Assembly: GCA_032717465.1 (NCBI GenBank)
Contig: CM064666.1
Span: 3,141,001-3,205,000 of the forward strand
DNA from: Coenobita brevimanus
Lineage: Eukaryota; Arthropoda; Malacostraca; Decapoda; Coenobitidae
Direction: 5' to 3'
Length of the DNA: 64,000 nucleotides
The translations under genes were made by a program, and so were the position numbers. The notes beneath the pieces were generated by a model. It saw only the letters and a list, made by a program, of their open reading frames with translations. It was not told where the DNA came from and did no database searches. Within the stretch, counting starts at the first letter, position 1; every line of letters begins with the position of its first letter. Below are positions 10,769 to 22,469 of the stretch, piece by piece.

Positions 10769-11745
10769 AAGGACATTAAACGGTTTATCACAACGAGCAA
10801 GCAAAGTATTAATGTGAAGTTTAAAATTCATTCTGCGATCAAAGTGGAGGCCCAAAAACTTTGCAGAATTTTGAAAAGGTACCGCTTGATTATCCAAAAA
10901 TAAACGCAAATCGGGGACATTACGAGTTGTATAAACTACAGTGGCACATTTAGGGATGGAAGACTTAAATCCCCACTGCAAGGCCCATTGGTGGACGGAG
11001 TCAAGGGCTGCTTGAATCCGCCCAGCCGAAAATTGTGCATTACGGGAAGAGTGCCATATTGCACAATCGTCAGCATAGAGCGAGTATTTAAGATTCCTTG
11101 GGATGGGAGCCGATGACAGAATATCATTGATCATAATACTAAATAAAGTAGGACTAAGCACACTTCCCTGCGGCACCCTGTTTTCCTGGATAAATATATC
11201 CGATGTTACGTTACGGGGCAATTTGACAGAGAAAGTCCTGTCCCTTAAGATATTTGAAATAAAAATTGGCAAATTTCCTCTTAAACCATAAGCATAAAGC
11301 TTCATTAATATACCATGTCGCCATGTCATGTCATAGGCTTTATGGATGTCCAAGAACACCCCTATCATGAATTCTTTATTGGCAAATGCCACTGCAATAC
11401 AATGCTCCAAATTCATTAAATGATCTAGTGAACTTCTGTATTTACGAAAGCCACATTGTTGATCATTTAACAAATTCTTCAACCCTAAAACAAAAAGAAG
11501 CCTATTGTTTACCATTCGTTCCATGACCTTATATGGACAAGAAGTCAACACAATAGGACGAAATGAAGTGGGATTCATAAGACGATCAGCCTCTTTGGGT
11601 ATCGGTATGACGTGCGCAAAGTACCATGAGTTTGGGAACGTTCGAGACGCCCAAATCTCATTGTACAGTGCTAACATCTTAATCAGGTTGTCCTGATTAA
11701 GATGCTGGATCATGCCGTATGTGATGGTGTCTGGTCCAGGGCTGG
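10769..11745 (-). pseudogene. LINE-alpha (I-like) ORF2, 5' half: reverse transcriptase
   Basis: An open stretch on the minus strand of about 325 codons encodes most of a non-LTR reverse transcriptase. In order it shows APGPDTI at the edge (about 11745), FRPIVLTSCPYKVMER, QCGFRKYRSSLDHL, the catalytic FLDIHKAYD (motif A), RVPQGSVLSPTLF (motif B) and YADDCAIW (motif C), then the thumb. All three catalytic Asp residues are kept. The frame ends only because RTE copy A is inserted at 10768/7578; removing 7585-10761 and one duplication lets it continue into the RNase H half. The 5' end is cut off at 11746 by a minisatellite, so endonuclease and ORF1 are missing. Frames on the opposite strand are shadows. 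Confidence 0.85.
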
Positions 11746-11905
11746 TGTGAGATAGGAGTGGGATTGGTGTAGGAGTGGTGTGGGAGTGGTGTGGGATTGG
11801 TGTAGTGTGGGATTGGTGTGGTGTGGGATTGATGTGGTGTGGGATTGGTATTGTGTGCGACTGGTGCGGGATTGGTATGAGAATGGCTTGGGAATTGTCT
11901 GGGAT
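11746..11905 (+). repeat. GTGTGGGATTGG-type minisatellite
   Basis: About a dozen degenerate copies of a 10-15 bp unit (GTGTGGGATTGGT and variants) abut the truncated 5' edge of LINE-alpha. Confidence 0.85.
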
Positions 11906-12046
11906 TGGGGAGGAAATGGTGTGGGGTCAGCTGAGGGAGTGAACACTCACACAGCCGCCTTGATGTGTGGATAAGAGTCAGCATGATGCTGATTGTGCTG
12001 TGGTCTCTATCACCGTGACTGGACACATTGTCACTCTCTGAATAAA

Positions 12047-13330
<1,284 letters not shown>

Positions 13331-13524
13331 CCATACATCTTATTACATATACTATAGCTAATATTAGTTTACTAAAAGATGACGTGTGGCTACACCCATG
13401 AATTTATTACCAGTGACTGTATATAACTGTGTTCGCTGAAGGTGTGTAGCAAGACCTACCACCTTCTTTTGTTGTATAAGTAGTTTGTCCACTTTTACCA
13501 GAATAAATATTTCCCTCAGTGAAT

Positions 13525-13570
13525 AATAATAATAATAATAATAATATAATAATAATAATAAGTAATAATG

Positions 13571-13608
<38 letters not shown>

Positions 13609-13646
13609 TAATAATATTAATAATAATAATAATAATAATAATAGCA

Positions 13647-13685
<39 letters not shown>
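13525..13685. repeat. (AAT)n followed by (ATT)n, self-complementary
   Basis: About 115 bp of AAT repeats turn into about 40 bp of ATT repeats after GCAATT, giving a potential hairpin. Confidence 0.95.
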
Positions 13686-13964
13686 CATACTCCCTAGTCT
13701 CACCTAATGGAACGAATGGGGTCTGGCGTCACCTGTGCTGGGTGAGGAAGCGAGGACGACAAACACTTTAATCCGTAGCAACCCCGAGCTTTCTCACCCG
13801 CCCTCCTCAGTTGCCAGTGCTCGCCATCACTTACAACACCACCCTCCTCTTACTCAAAATGTATTATCGTGTTCAAGTAGTTAAAATATGGTACTGTACG
13901 ATACTAATGGCCATACGACTAAACCTTTGATCTCAAAATAAAATACACTATGCCAATATTTTGA

Positions 13965-14180
13965 AGTAATTTCTGAAAGGTAACCTAAGGTAACTTAAGG
14001 ACTTGTGCCAAATGTAAATGACCTTGACCTGTTTTTGAAGGTCATGTACTCATTTTTTTCTGCAAAAAATTGCATATCTGAAATTGAAATATCTCGAAAA
14101 CAAATTTAGAAACAGCTATTAGGTCGAAAATCCTAAGATAAAGAAGTTTGCCGAGAATTTTGGCTGAATATTATGCAATT
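13965..14180 (+). repeat. Old tandem repeat, unit 1 part A
   Basis: Aligns with 15950-16165: shared segments include ACTTGTGCCAAAT, AAATGACCTTGAC, ATTGCAT and GCTGAATATT. The unit continues at 15429 after the Tc1-like insertion. Confidence 0.75.
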
Positions 14181-14489
14181 TACAGGGCGACCCAAAATGT
14201 ATGCAATCCATACAAGTTAATCATTTTCCTTTACTATTAAGCTGAGTCGATAACTGAAATATTACCGCGACGAAATGCCACCAAGACGTCGCGACACCCA
14301 CCCCAGGAGGAGACCACAGAGGGGCTCTAAGAGTGCAAGCAATACCCAGGCAATATGGCTCTATGTCCCCTACTACCCTGCGTCCTTATTCACCGCAACA
14401 GACCCTGCGAGAACTACTCAGTGCTTGTGCATTACCCTCCAGCCGGACCAGCCCTCGCCAGGTTCAGAGTGGGGCTGATACTTGAGTCC

Positions 14490-15075
14490 CAGACAGCACC
14501 CGAGTGACAGCCACTAGCCATACTAGGCTCGAGATGGCCACTAGCCACTCACTAGATGCATCCCCCCCCCTCTGCAGAAACCAGTGACGGCCACTAGCCA
14601 CACTAGGGGAGAGACGGCCACTGCCTGCTCTCCTTCTGCAGCTGCTTCCGGGAGCTGGACCTTAGTGACAGCCACAAGGTGCACCAGCAGGCAGGTGACA
14701 GCCACTAGCCACACTTTGCCTGCCGTTCCCTCCCCTCCCAGGACCTTGATGACGGCCATTAGCTGCACCCGTGAGCAAGTGACAGCCACCAGCCACACTC
14801 AGCCCACAGTCCATTCTGAGAACAAGGCCCCAGCGATTGCCACTAGCCACGCCAGAGGACAGGCCACACCCACTAGCCACACCTTCCCTCGCAGGACCTC
14901 GGTGACGGCCACTAGCTGCACCTGTGGACAGGTGATGGATACTAGCCACACCTCGTCCTCAGTCCTGTCAGGAAGTCGGGCCCGGTGATGGCCATTAGCC
15001 ACACCGACAGGAGAGGGACGGCCAGTAGCTGCCCTACCCTTGTTGGCCTTGGGACCTCGGCGACAGCCACCAGCC
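14490..15075 (+). repeat. Minisatellite of GTGACGGCCACTAGCCACAC-like units in the Tc1-like element
   Basis: About ten imperfect copies of GTGAC(A/G)GCCACTAGCCACAC, spaced roughly 40-75 bp, with variable GC-rich filler. It fills the element between the left end and the transposase remnant. Confidence 0.8.
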
Positions 15076-15099
15076 GCTCCAGGGAGAGACCAGACACCA

Positions 15100-15399
15100 C
15101 TCCTCTCTTGGAATAGCTTTGATGATGGCCATGATTTCTGTTATCAGGTCTCTGATTGTCTGGGGGTGGTTTTCATAAATACGAGTATAATCCTTCAGAT
15201 AACCCGAAAGATAGAAATCTGGGGGATTTAGATCGGGTGAGTGTTTGGCCCACTCAGGGTCGCACCTCCTACAGATCAATCGATCCCCGAATCGTTGCTA
15301 CAGCCAAATCAACGCTTGGTTTGAAGTGTGTGGGATGGCTCCATCCTGCTGGAGCCATTGCTTCCCACGAGTGATGTCCCTACGTCTTCCTAGTGTTAT
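15100..15399 (-). pseudogene. Transposase C-terminal remnant (DDE type)
   Basis: On the minus strand, starting next to the right TIR, the translation shows WLQQDGAIPHTS, the region around the second catalytic Asp, then an in-frame stop, then HSPDLNPPDFYLSGYLKD with the third catalytic position, and IPREE near the end. This order is that of Tc1/mariner/IS630 transposases, which cut and paste DNA at TA sites. About the first half (DNA-binding helix-turn-helix region and first Asp) is absent, so it is inactive. No intact open frame exists from 15399 to 15100. Confidence 0.7.
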
Positions 15400-15428
15400 G
15401 GGTTGCATTCATTTTGGGTCACCCTGTA

Positions 15429-15850
15429 ACCTAGTGGAACGTACCGATTTCAAATTTGCTCAGTGTTTTCTTTGTCACACGTTTTAGAGAAAACCACAAA
15501 AGCTGTAAAAGTGTGATTTTGCAGATATATAGCTGTGGTGCTTCTTACCATCTGAAAGGTATATGGTTACAGTTTAGTATAAAGTTAGCCAAGTATTGAG
15601 ACAAATGTAAAATATTCTCATGTGTTCTTCCACATCTTTCTCTTCAGATCTTGCTGATACTACACAAGAAGTTACCTTAGGTTAATCTAAAGACATATTC
15701 CAAATATGAGTAACTCTGAACTATTTTTAAAGGTCACAGACCTGTTTATGATGCCAAAATTTCATAGCTTATATACCTTTAGAAGTTATGGCGAAGCTTC
15801 CCTACTATGGCTACAAAATAAGTAAACAGGCAACTAGTTATTATTATTAT
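15429..15850 (+). repeat. Old tandem repeat, unit 1 part B and unit 2
   Basis: 15429-15655 aligns with 16160-16385 (CACACGTTTTAGAGAAAACC, TTAGCCA, ATTGAGACAAATGTAAAAT). 15655-15840 aligns with 17039-17200 and, more distantly, with part A at 13977. It ends in (ATT)n. Confidence 0.75.
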
Positions 15851-15949
15851 TATTATTATTAAGCTTTGCCATATAAATTGTGATGCGTATTGTTTTCATG
15901 AGTATAGTTATTTTTCCTTTAATTTTTTTCTTAGTTGTTGATGATATTA

Positions 15950-16385
15950 TACAGGAAGGTACTCTAGGGTAACGCAGGTACTTGTGCCAAATATAAATGA
16001 CCTTGACTTATTTTTGAAGGTAATATAATTTTTGTTTCAATAATTGCATTTTTGAAATTGAGATATCGCAAAAATTAACTGAGATACAGGCATTTTGTTG
16101 AAAGTCCTATGATCAAATGTTTGCTGAGAATTTTCGCTGAATATTTTGCCACTGAGCCTAGTGGAAAAACCGAACTTGAATCTCCTAAGCGTTTTTATGT
16201 CACAAGTTTTAGAGAAAACCACAAAAGTTGTAAAGCTGTAACTTTACAGAAATATAGCTGTAGTCCCTCTTATTGTCTTAAACAAATATGGTTACAGTTA
16301 AGCATACAGTTAGCCATATATTGAGACAAATGTAAAATGTACTCAAGCGTTGTTCTACACCTTTGTGTTCAGATCTTGTTGATAT
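15950..16385 (+). repeat. Old tandem repeat, unit 3 (uninterrupted A-B)
   Basis: This unit carries parts A and B in one piece and so shows the empty site for the Tc1-like insertion in unit 1. It is interrupted at 16385 by the putative solo LTR. Confidence 0.75.
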
Positions 16386-17034
16386 TGTTGTTCAGATCTT
16401 GTTGTTAGTTGGGTAGTGCTGGAGTATTCCCGACGATTCTCCAAATTTTTAGCTGTGTCAGAGTTACCAGTTAGTCTGGTATTTGTGAGCGGAGGTATTT
16501 TGCAAAGTTATACATTAAATTATATGCTTTTTTTCTATATATCATTTTATTTATGCGACTGTTTGTTAAACTACGTAATTTATTTCAAGTCTATATGCTA
16601 AAGAATTTAGAATGTTACGCAGTGTAAGAAAACTCTAGATATTTTGGATGTCTCCGAGTTGGTAACTGTTGCATTTCCTGAAATGTACTAGATCATTTTG
16701 GTGTGTAGGAAGCTTATATATGGATGGGGAAGGGACTAGAGGAAGTTCAGTTCAGTTTGAGTTTGGTTTAGTGTTAGTGCAGTGTCAGTGCAGATTGCAT
16801 AGCTCCAGTACTTGTGAAAACAGTGAAGTGCAGTTGGCAGGCAATAAGTGTAATTATTTGATAAATAAAGACAACGAACGTGAGAAGCTCGTGTTTGTTT
16901 ACGATGCCTGAGCTGACCTTGTGTACTGTACAGTGAAAGGCTGACCCTACGAGGAGCGACTCACCGGGTGACGTCCTTCCTATACTGAATTACTGCTGCT
17001 GGAGCCTGCGGCAGTGTAGAATGGGGACGTAACA
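16386..17034 (+). mobile_element. Putative solo LTR, ~649 bp
   Basis: Unit 3 of the old repeat stops at 16385 and the homologous sequence resumes at 17035. The insert starts TG (TGTTGTTCAG) and ends CA (GACGTAACA), with ATAT on both sides (16382-16385, 17035-17038). It has a TATA-like TTATATATGG near 16702-16711 and an AATAAA-type signal near 16862, as in LTR promoters and polyadenylation sites. No internal element is present. The left edge is uncertain because the insert begins with a 14-15 bp copy of the preceding GTTCAGATCTTGTTG; the true start may be up to about 20 bases inward. Confidence 0.5.
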
Positions 17035-17200
17035 ATATTACACAAGAAGCTGCCTTAGGTTAATGTAAGTGCATGTTCCAAATATGAATGACCTTGAACT
17101 ACTTTTAAAGGTCACAGACATGTTTATGATGGCAAAATTTCATACCTTATTGTGAAGCTTCCTTATTGTGGCTACAGAATAAGGAAATAGGTAACTGGTT
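17035..17200 (+). repeat. Old tandem repeat, unit 4
   Basis: Aligns with 15655-15840 (ACACAAGAAG, CTTAGGTTAAT, TGACCTTGAAC, AAAGGTCACAGAC, AAAATTTCATA). It runs into an (ATT)n array. Confidence 0.75.
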
Positions 17201-17221
17201 ATTTTTCTTATTATTATAATT

Positions 17222-17292
17222 ATTATTAGTATGTTATTATTTATTATATTCTTATTAGATTAAATTTATTATATTAATATTATTATTATTAG

Positions 17293-17340
<48 letters not shown>

Positions 17341-17351
17341 TACTACTACTA

Positions 17352-17398
<47 letters not shown>

Positions 17399-17400
17399 TG
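17222..17400. repeat. (ATT)n microsatellite
   Basis: About 180 bp of TTA repeats with a short TAC interruption at 17340. Confidence 0.97.
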
Positions 17401-17671
17401 TCTATTACATGTTAACTCCTTCAGCTCAGCGTAGGACCAAGTGTAGTCATATTGGAGGGTTGGCTTTTCCACAGGTTGTTCGCCTAAACTTGGCGGCGAT
17501 TTTCGTTGCTTTGCGTCAGAATTCACGTAGCTCATTGCTGGAAAAAGACGGGACTATGAGTCAACATTCTTAACACCTCTTCCTCACTAGCATCACATTT
17601 AGTATTAATTTATTTAACAGATTAACATTTGTCATGGTGAGCATACAATTTAAAACCTATTTTCATTTATT

Positions 17672-17884
17672 TGTCCCGCTCTGGGCATAGATTTAACAGC
17701 CCGTTCCCTGAGGCCCAGCAGTCCTCCTACGCACTTTTCCTCCACATGTTACTACTTCGGCGCTAACACCCACCGTCCAAATCAAGTACACGCTAAGGTT
17801 TTCTCATACAGGACTGGTGCATTGGTATTAGCGGGGGTGGTTTTACTGCATGCTGGCGGTTCTTCTGGTAGATCAGTAAAGTCT
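17672..17884 (-). mobile_element. SINE family 1, copy 2, body part
   Basis: Minus-strand body with the family landmarks GGTGTTAGCGC, AATGCACCAGTCC and CAGTAAAGTC in reverse complement. The head lies at 18048-18153 beyond an insertion. Confidence 0.75.
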
Positions 17885-18047
17885 CCATCCATTCATCCAT
17901 TCATCCATCCAGTCATCCATCCACAGCCAGACGCCACAGTCCCATGAGGGGTGGCCGTTTGTCTTTGATTTAGTTGATTTACGGGGAGGGACACAAAACC
18001 TCCCCCAACCCACTTGTTGACACTTAGTGAACACTACGGGCAAGTTA
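17885..18047 (-). mobile_element. 163 bp internally deleted RTE derivative in SINE copy 2
   Basis: On the minus strand the first half resembles the 5' end of the RTE-like family (GTGTCCCTCCCCG, CAACTAA, ACAAAC order as in copy A near 10680-10640). This is joined directly to the family's 3' end (GGCCACCCCTC, then GGACTG...GGCGTCTGGC) and a (GGAT)n tail. It has no coding sequence. It interrupts SINE copy 2, whose sequence resumes at 18048; no clear target duplication was found. Confidence 0.55.
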
Positions 18048-18153
18048 CATGCTTTGGCGAAAATCAAATCTATAAACTGCTCCCTGCCCCAGCCGGGATT
18101 CGAACTTGAGTTCATTGAGACTACAGTCCACCTTTATACCATCCCAGCCACCG
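18048..18153 (-). mobile_element. SINE family 1, copy 2, tRNA-like head
   Basis: Carries the B box AGTTCGAATCC in reverse complement (about 18098-18108) and an A-box-like TGGCTGGGATGGTA at the right end. Confidence 0.7.
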
Positions 18154-18427
18154 TGAACAGAGAACAGTTTGGGGGTGATTTCTTCCAAGACTCCTTTCTT
18201 AAATCTCTGATATGCAAGGAGACAAAACTGTGTAATATACAAAATAAATCACCGAGGAAAGGACGCTATGGTGCCTTCTATGGTACCTGGAATACCGTCT
18301 TTGACTCTTGATGAAGCAGTCATATATTGTTTTATATCATCAGCTTATACTTCAAAAAGTAGGAAAAATATAAATATAATTACTTTGAAATTCATAGAAA
18401 TATATGACTCCACATCAGAGGCAACGA

Positions 18428-18452
18428 TACACACACACACACACACACACAC

Positions 18453-18502
<50 letters not shown>
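18428..18502 (+). repeat. (CA)n(TA)n microsatellite
   Basis: (CA) to about 18451 then (TA) to 18502. It is the outer end of the right inverted arm. Confidence 0.97.
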
Positions 18503-18504
<2 letters not shown>

Positions 18505-18925
18505 TGTAAAAATACCCCCGTTAATACCAGTACTCCAGTCGTCTATGAGACAGGCCGAAGCATATATTCAGTATGGACTGTGGGTGTTAGCGCCGAAGTG
18601 GTGACATGTGAAGGTGTGTAGGAGGACTACTGGGCCTTGGGATTAGGCCCTGAAGCCGTTGCCCAGAGTCGGACAGGGAAAAAAAAAAATCATTCCTACC
18701 TCGTCACCAAGGCCCAGTGAATTTCACCTTACCACGACTAAATATTCAAGCTGTCCCATTTCCGTCAGATGAGTACAAACCGATTTCAGTCACGAAGAAG
18801 TGCTATGGAAAGCACGTAGGGCCATAGTATTTTCTGTCTGTTACTAAGGCATACGTGACATAAGATGCAAAAAGACAAATATCAAGGTCAAGATAAAGTG
18901 AAAGCACGAGAGCACTTAACTATTA

Positions 18926-18930
<5 letters not shown>
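18503..18930 (+). mobile_element. SINE family 1, copy 3 (headless), plus shared downstream sequence
   Basis: 18503-18676 carries the SINE body from CTGTAAAAATACCCCCG to GCCCAGAGTCGGACAG followed by A11. The tRNA-like head is missing. 18700-18860 then matches the sequence downstream of copy 1 (CAGTCACGAAGAAGTG near 13100). Confidence 0.65.

Positions 18931-18993
<63 letters not shown>
18931..18993 (+). repeat. (CT)n(CA)n microsatellite
   Basis: About 10 CT followed by about 20 CA repeats. Confidence 0.97.
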
Positions 18994-18994
<1 letters not shown>

Positions 18995-19139
18995 AACAAT
19001 TTCACCACATCACCTCCAAGGTTAATCGGTAATGCTTGGCTGAACAGATAACAGCTCAAGGGTCGGTATTTCTCTTATCTTGTTTGGATATGATAAAGCA
19101 AAAACAGAAGTGGCAGATGTGGGAGCTTCTGGGTCCCTC

Positions 19140-19545
19140 TTTTGTGTGGTGTGGTGTGATGTGGTGTGGGAGGGTCATTCTGTGTGGTGTGGTGTGATGT
19201 GGGTGGTTGATTTTGTGTGGTGTGGTGTGGTGTGATGTGGGTGGTTGATTTTGTGTGGTGTGGTGTGGTGTGTGAGGGTGATATTGTGTGGTGTGGTATA
19301 GTCTGATATGAGTGGTTGATTTTGCGTGGTGTGGTGTGGTGTGGTGTGGTGTGGGAGGGTGATTTTGTGTGGCGTGGTGTGGGAGGGTGGTTATGAGTGG
19401 TGTGGTGTGGGAAGGTGATTTTGTGTGGTGTTGTGTGGTGTGGGAGGATGGTTTTGAATGGTGTGGAGTGTGGTGCAGTGTGAGGGGGTGATCTGGTTTG
19501 TGTGGTGTGGTGTGGGAGTAATTTTGTGTTGTAGGGTGTGGCAAG
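19140..19545 (+). repeat. GTGTGGTGTGGTG-type minisatellite
   Basis: Roughly 400 bp of GTGTGGTGTGG(T/G) blocks separated by TGATTTT or GGGAGGGTG, period about 35-45 bp, degenerate. The opposite strand gives a spurious His/Thr/Pro frame. Confidence 0.9.
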
Positions 19546-19574
19546 GTAGTGGGAATTGTGAGAGTGCGTGCTGC

Positions 19575-19576
<2 letters not shown>

Positions 19577-19637
<61 letters not shown>
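19577..19637 (+). repeat. (TG)n microsatellite
   Basis: About 30 TG repeats at the 3' end of LINE-gamma. Confidence 0.97.
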
Positions 19638-19638
<1 letters not shown>

Positions 19639-19679
19639 CATACCTAACTGTACCCTAACAGGAATGAGTCATGCTCATA

Positions 19680-21097
19680 CTGTCCCACGTATTAATCACT
19701 TTCATCATACATATCCATAAATTTATGAATTGTTCTGGCACACACTATTTCATTCGGTAGTGCATTCCACTGATCAATTGGTTTATTTGGGAAACTGAAT
19801 TTCCTCACGTCTTTATCACCTCTCTTTTTATGTAGTTTTTTGCAGTGTCCTTTTGCTTAGGCTTTCTCATAGGTTATATGCTCATTTATGTCTATTTTCT
19901 TTTTCCCTGAGACTCTTTTATATAGCATAATCACGTCTTCTTTCCTGTTGTGTCGGTACAGTAGATTCAGTTTTTCTAGTCTTTCTTCGTAGCTTAGGTC
20001 CCTTAAACTTGGTACCCATCTTGTAGCTGCCCTTTGTACTTTTTCAGTCTTATCGATGTGTGTTTTGAGATAAGAATTCCACAGTACTGATGCATACTCC
20101 AGGGTTGGGCTGATGAATGACGTTATCTTTCTCAGCATGTCTTCATTTATGTGTATGAATGTTATTCTCGTATTAGAAAGCTGTGTATATATGTTCAGTA
20201 TCTTCTCATTGATGTGGTCAGCCGGGGATAGTCTGTTATTAATAATCACATATCACTCCTGGGTCCTTCTCTCTTTCTGATATGTGTAGGGTTGAACTTC
20301 TTAACGTATAATCCCAGTCTGGTCTTTTTCCACTTTCACCAAACTTAATTACATAACACTTGTCCACATTGAATTCCATTTGCCATTTATTCCTCCATTT
20401 ATGAAGTTTATTTAATTTTTCTTGTAGCTCTCTGCAAGAATCTGTGTTAGTAATTCCCCTTTGTATTTTTACATCATCAGCAAACATATTTAGATATTTT
20501 CCATTTCGATTGTTACTGTCTATGTCATTTATATATACTAAAAACATAACTGGTGCTGGCACTGAGCTCTGTGGAACTCCGCTAGTCACTTCCCTCCAGG
20601 ATGGGTAATTACCCCTTTATACTGTTCTCTTTTTTTTTTTTCTTTTTTTTTTTCAGAAAATTTTGCATCCAACAGTACAGGTTGCCTTGGATTCCTCATT
20701 GATGGTACAATTTCCATAAAAGTCTTTGGTGGTCCACACTGTCAAATGCTTCCTTGCAGTCTATGTAAATATTGTTCACTCATCCTTCACTTTTCTATAA
20801 TGTTTCTGCAACTCTATCATAGTAGCTTAACAGATTAGTAACACACGATTTTCCCTTTCTAAAACTGAACTGGCTTTCTGTTATCATACTGTGTTCTTCT
20901 AGATGGTTTGCCGCAACTTCTCTTATCGGCTTTTCTAGTATCTTACATGCAACACTGGTCGGTGATACTGGTTGGTAGTTGAGTGGATTCTGTCTATTAC
21001 CATTCTTGAATAGGGAAACAATGTCTGTTTTCTTTCAAATATCAGGTAGTTTACCTTGACATAAGGATTCCTTGAATATTAAATACAATGGTCTACT
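19680..21097 (-). pseudogene. LINE-gamma (CR1-like) ORF2, reverse transcriptase C-terminal part
   Basis: The minus strand encodes a non-LTR reverse transcriptase from just after the LTR-element insertion. In order: KESLCQGKLPD, NPLNYQPVSPTS, FRKGKSCVTNLL, CKEAFDSVDH (motif A), the SGVPQSSVPAPVMF motif B (Gly to Ser at one place), MFADDVKIQ (motif C) and a C-terminal region with SLRDLSYEERLEKL and FPNKPIDQWNALP. Frame breaks lie near 20605 (a T-rich insertion at 20628-20655), 20250 and 19857. No RNase H follows, in line with CR1/L2-type elements. The frame is continuous with 26177 onward when the insert is ignored. Inactive. Confidence 0.85.
21094..21097. repeat. Target-site duplication TACT (left) of LTR element
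   Basis: TACT precedes the TG of LTR 1 and follows the CA of LTR 2 (26173-26176). Confidence 0.65.
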
Positions 21098-21591
21098 TGT
21101 GACTCTTTGGTCTTGTAATATGTAAGTCTTGAGTTTTGGTTAAAGTTATTGTTCTAATCGAAGAGCAGGATGAGTTAAAGATGACTACAGGGAGTTGATC
21201 TTGATTTATCATCTTCAAAGAAACTTTAAGTTAAGCAGCGTATGTATTACACAGAGACTTAATTTACTAAGTCTCGTCAGACCCCTCTTGTTATTTGCTT
21301 TCTCCACTACCTGTTGGTTCTATGGCTAGCCCCTTTCTGATCTCTGATTCCTACATTCTCATTTAGCAGGGGTTGTGTCACGTGGGCTATACTGTTGTGA
21401 AGCTTCTAGAACACTGTATGTCTGTGTGTATGTACAGCTTCCAGTGCACGTCCAGCATTTCTTCACTTAAGAGTTGCAAGGGTTGCTGACACATTTCCTA
21501 TCTCACCCCTTGGCTTGGTGCTTCTATCTGTCTATCTATCTATCTATCTATCTAACTATGAGTTGTATTATTATAACATGGAGTCCTGACA
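21098..21591 (-). mobile_element. LTR of short LTR element (left copy; 3' LTR)
   Basis: A 494 bp sequence from TGTGACTCTT to GTCCTGACA that is repeated as 22493-22532 plus 25711-26172. It carries a (CTAT)n stretch near its right end. It is the 3' LTR if the primer-binding site assignment on the minus strand is right. Confidence 0.85.
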
Positions 21592-22008
21592 TCGCTCGGT
21601 CACGCGAGCTGGCGGTCCTCCGACAGCAGTCATCATTGACATATGCTAATCTGTTAAAACATATTATTGATTATAATATTGCATAGATATAATAATCATG
21701 TTAATATTGCAATGGTCCAGTAATATTACATTTTAAACAAGTTGTATACATAATTGAACAAATGCAATATGGTTAAATTGGTTACTATATGACATTTTGT
21801 AAGATCTGTATGTATAACAGTAAAATGCATATATGCAACAAAAATAGTTCAAAGTTAAGATTATGGTAAGAGCTATTAATATTTCATATAGAGATAATGA
21901 TACTGGTATACTTCTGTATCATGTGTCATTCTTCTTCTTTTTTTTTTTATAAAATTAATACTGTATACAAAATATGTACACTTCATTCAGGGGGGTTAAC
22001 TTGAATGC

Positions 22009-22299
22009 TTACTCTACTCTCACTAAATACTGACTCCAAATTTGCAATTCTTGCATGATTCTGTGCATTGCGAACAGCACTACGGCAAATACAATACAGA
22101 AGATTATAAAGACAGTAGGTGCTGGGCTATACACATAATATGGGTTGAACATACTCAAACTCAAATCTTCCCACGGCTTCATTGTTTCATTGATCAGTTG
22201 CATAGTTTCAAACTTAGGTGAATATAAATGGTGGCAGTAACGATCGGCTCTATGCCTATGAAGCATCATTTCTACAATCAGTGAAACACAATTAAGCAT
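22009..22299 (-). CDS. Small predicted membrane protein in LTR element
   Basis: A 96-codon ATG-initiated frame on the minus strand, the only sizeable one in the internal region, starting about 170 bases after the primer-binding site. The first 60 residues are mixed, with several His/Tyr and Met. Residues about 62-80 (VFIIFCIVFAVVLFAM) form one strong hydrophobic segment followed by a short charged tail, so a single-pass membrane protein is predicted. No known family is recognised. The position downstream of a 5' LTR recalls an accessory or env-derived frame, but there is no furin site, Cys pattern or fusion peptide to support that. It could also be a chance frame: conservation in other copies would decide. 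Confidence 0.35.
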   Translation of the reverse strand: MLNCVSLIVEMMLHRHRADRYCHHLYSPKFETMQLINETMKPWEDLSLSMFNPYYVYSPAPTVFIIFCIVFAVVLFAMHRIMQELQIWSQYLVRVE

Positions 22300-22469
22300 A
22301 TAGTAGCAACAACGAGATACGAGTAAGGATCAACAAGCTCTACGATTAACTACAAATAACAAGTCTACAAGACAACGCTATAGTCTTCTTCACGCAACTT
22401 CAAGCAGCAGCAAGAAGAATAAAAAACAAAACAAGTAAACGAAAAGCAAGAACAAAGTAACAAGCACTA

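Larger units (their letters stand above)
14183..15426 (-). mobile_element. Tc1/mariner-superfamily element with 27 bp TIRs, deleted
   Basis: Terminal inverted repeats at 14183-14209 (starts CAGGGCGACCC) and 15400-15426 (ends GGGTCACCCTG) match at 24 of 27 positions and are flanked by TA (14181-14182, 15427-15428), the duplication typical of this superfamily. Unit 3 of the surrounding repeat (near 16150) shows the uninterrupted site. The transposase survives only as a C-terminal piece on the minus strand directly inside the right TIR; the middle is replaced by a minisatellite. It is nonautonomous. Confidence 0.85.
17400..18440 (-). repeat. Right arm of ~1 kb imperfect inverted repeat
   Basis: Reverse complement of the 12445-13330 arm, with a SINE at the same relative place. 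It additionally carries a 163 bp insertion (17885-18047) inside the SINE. Confidence 0.7.
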
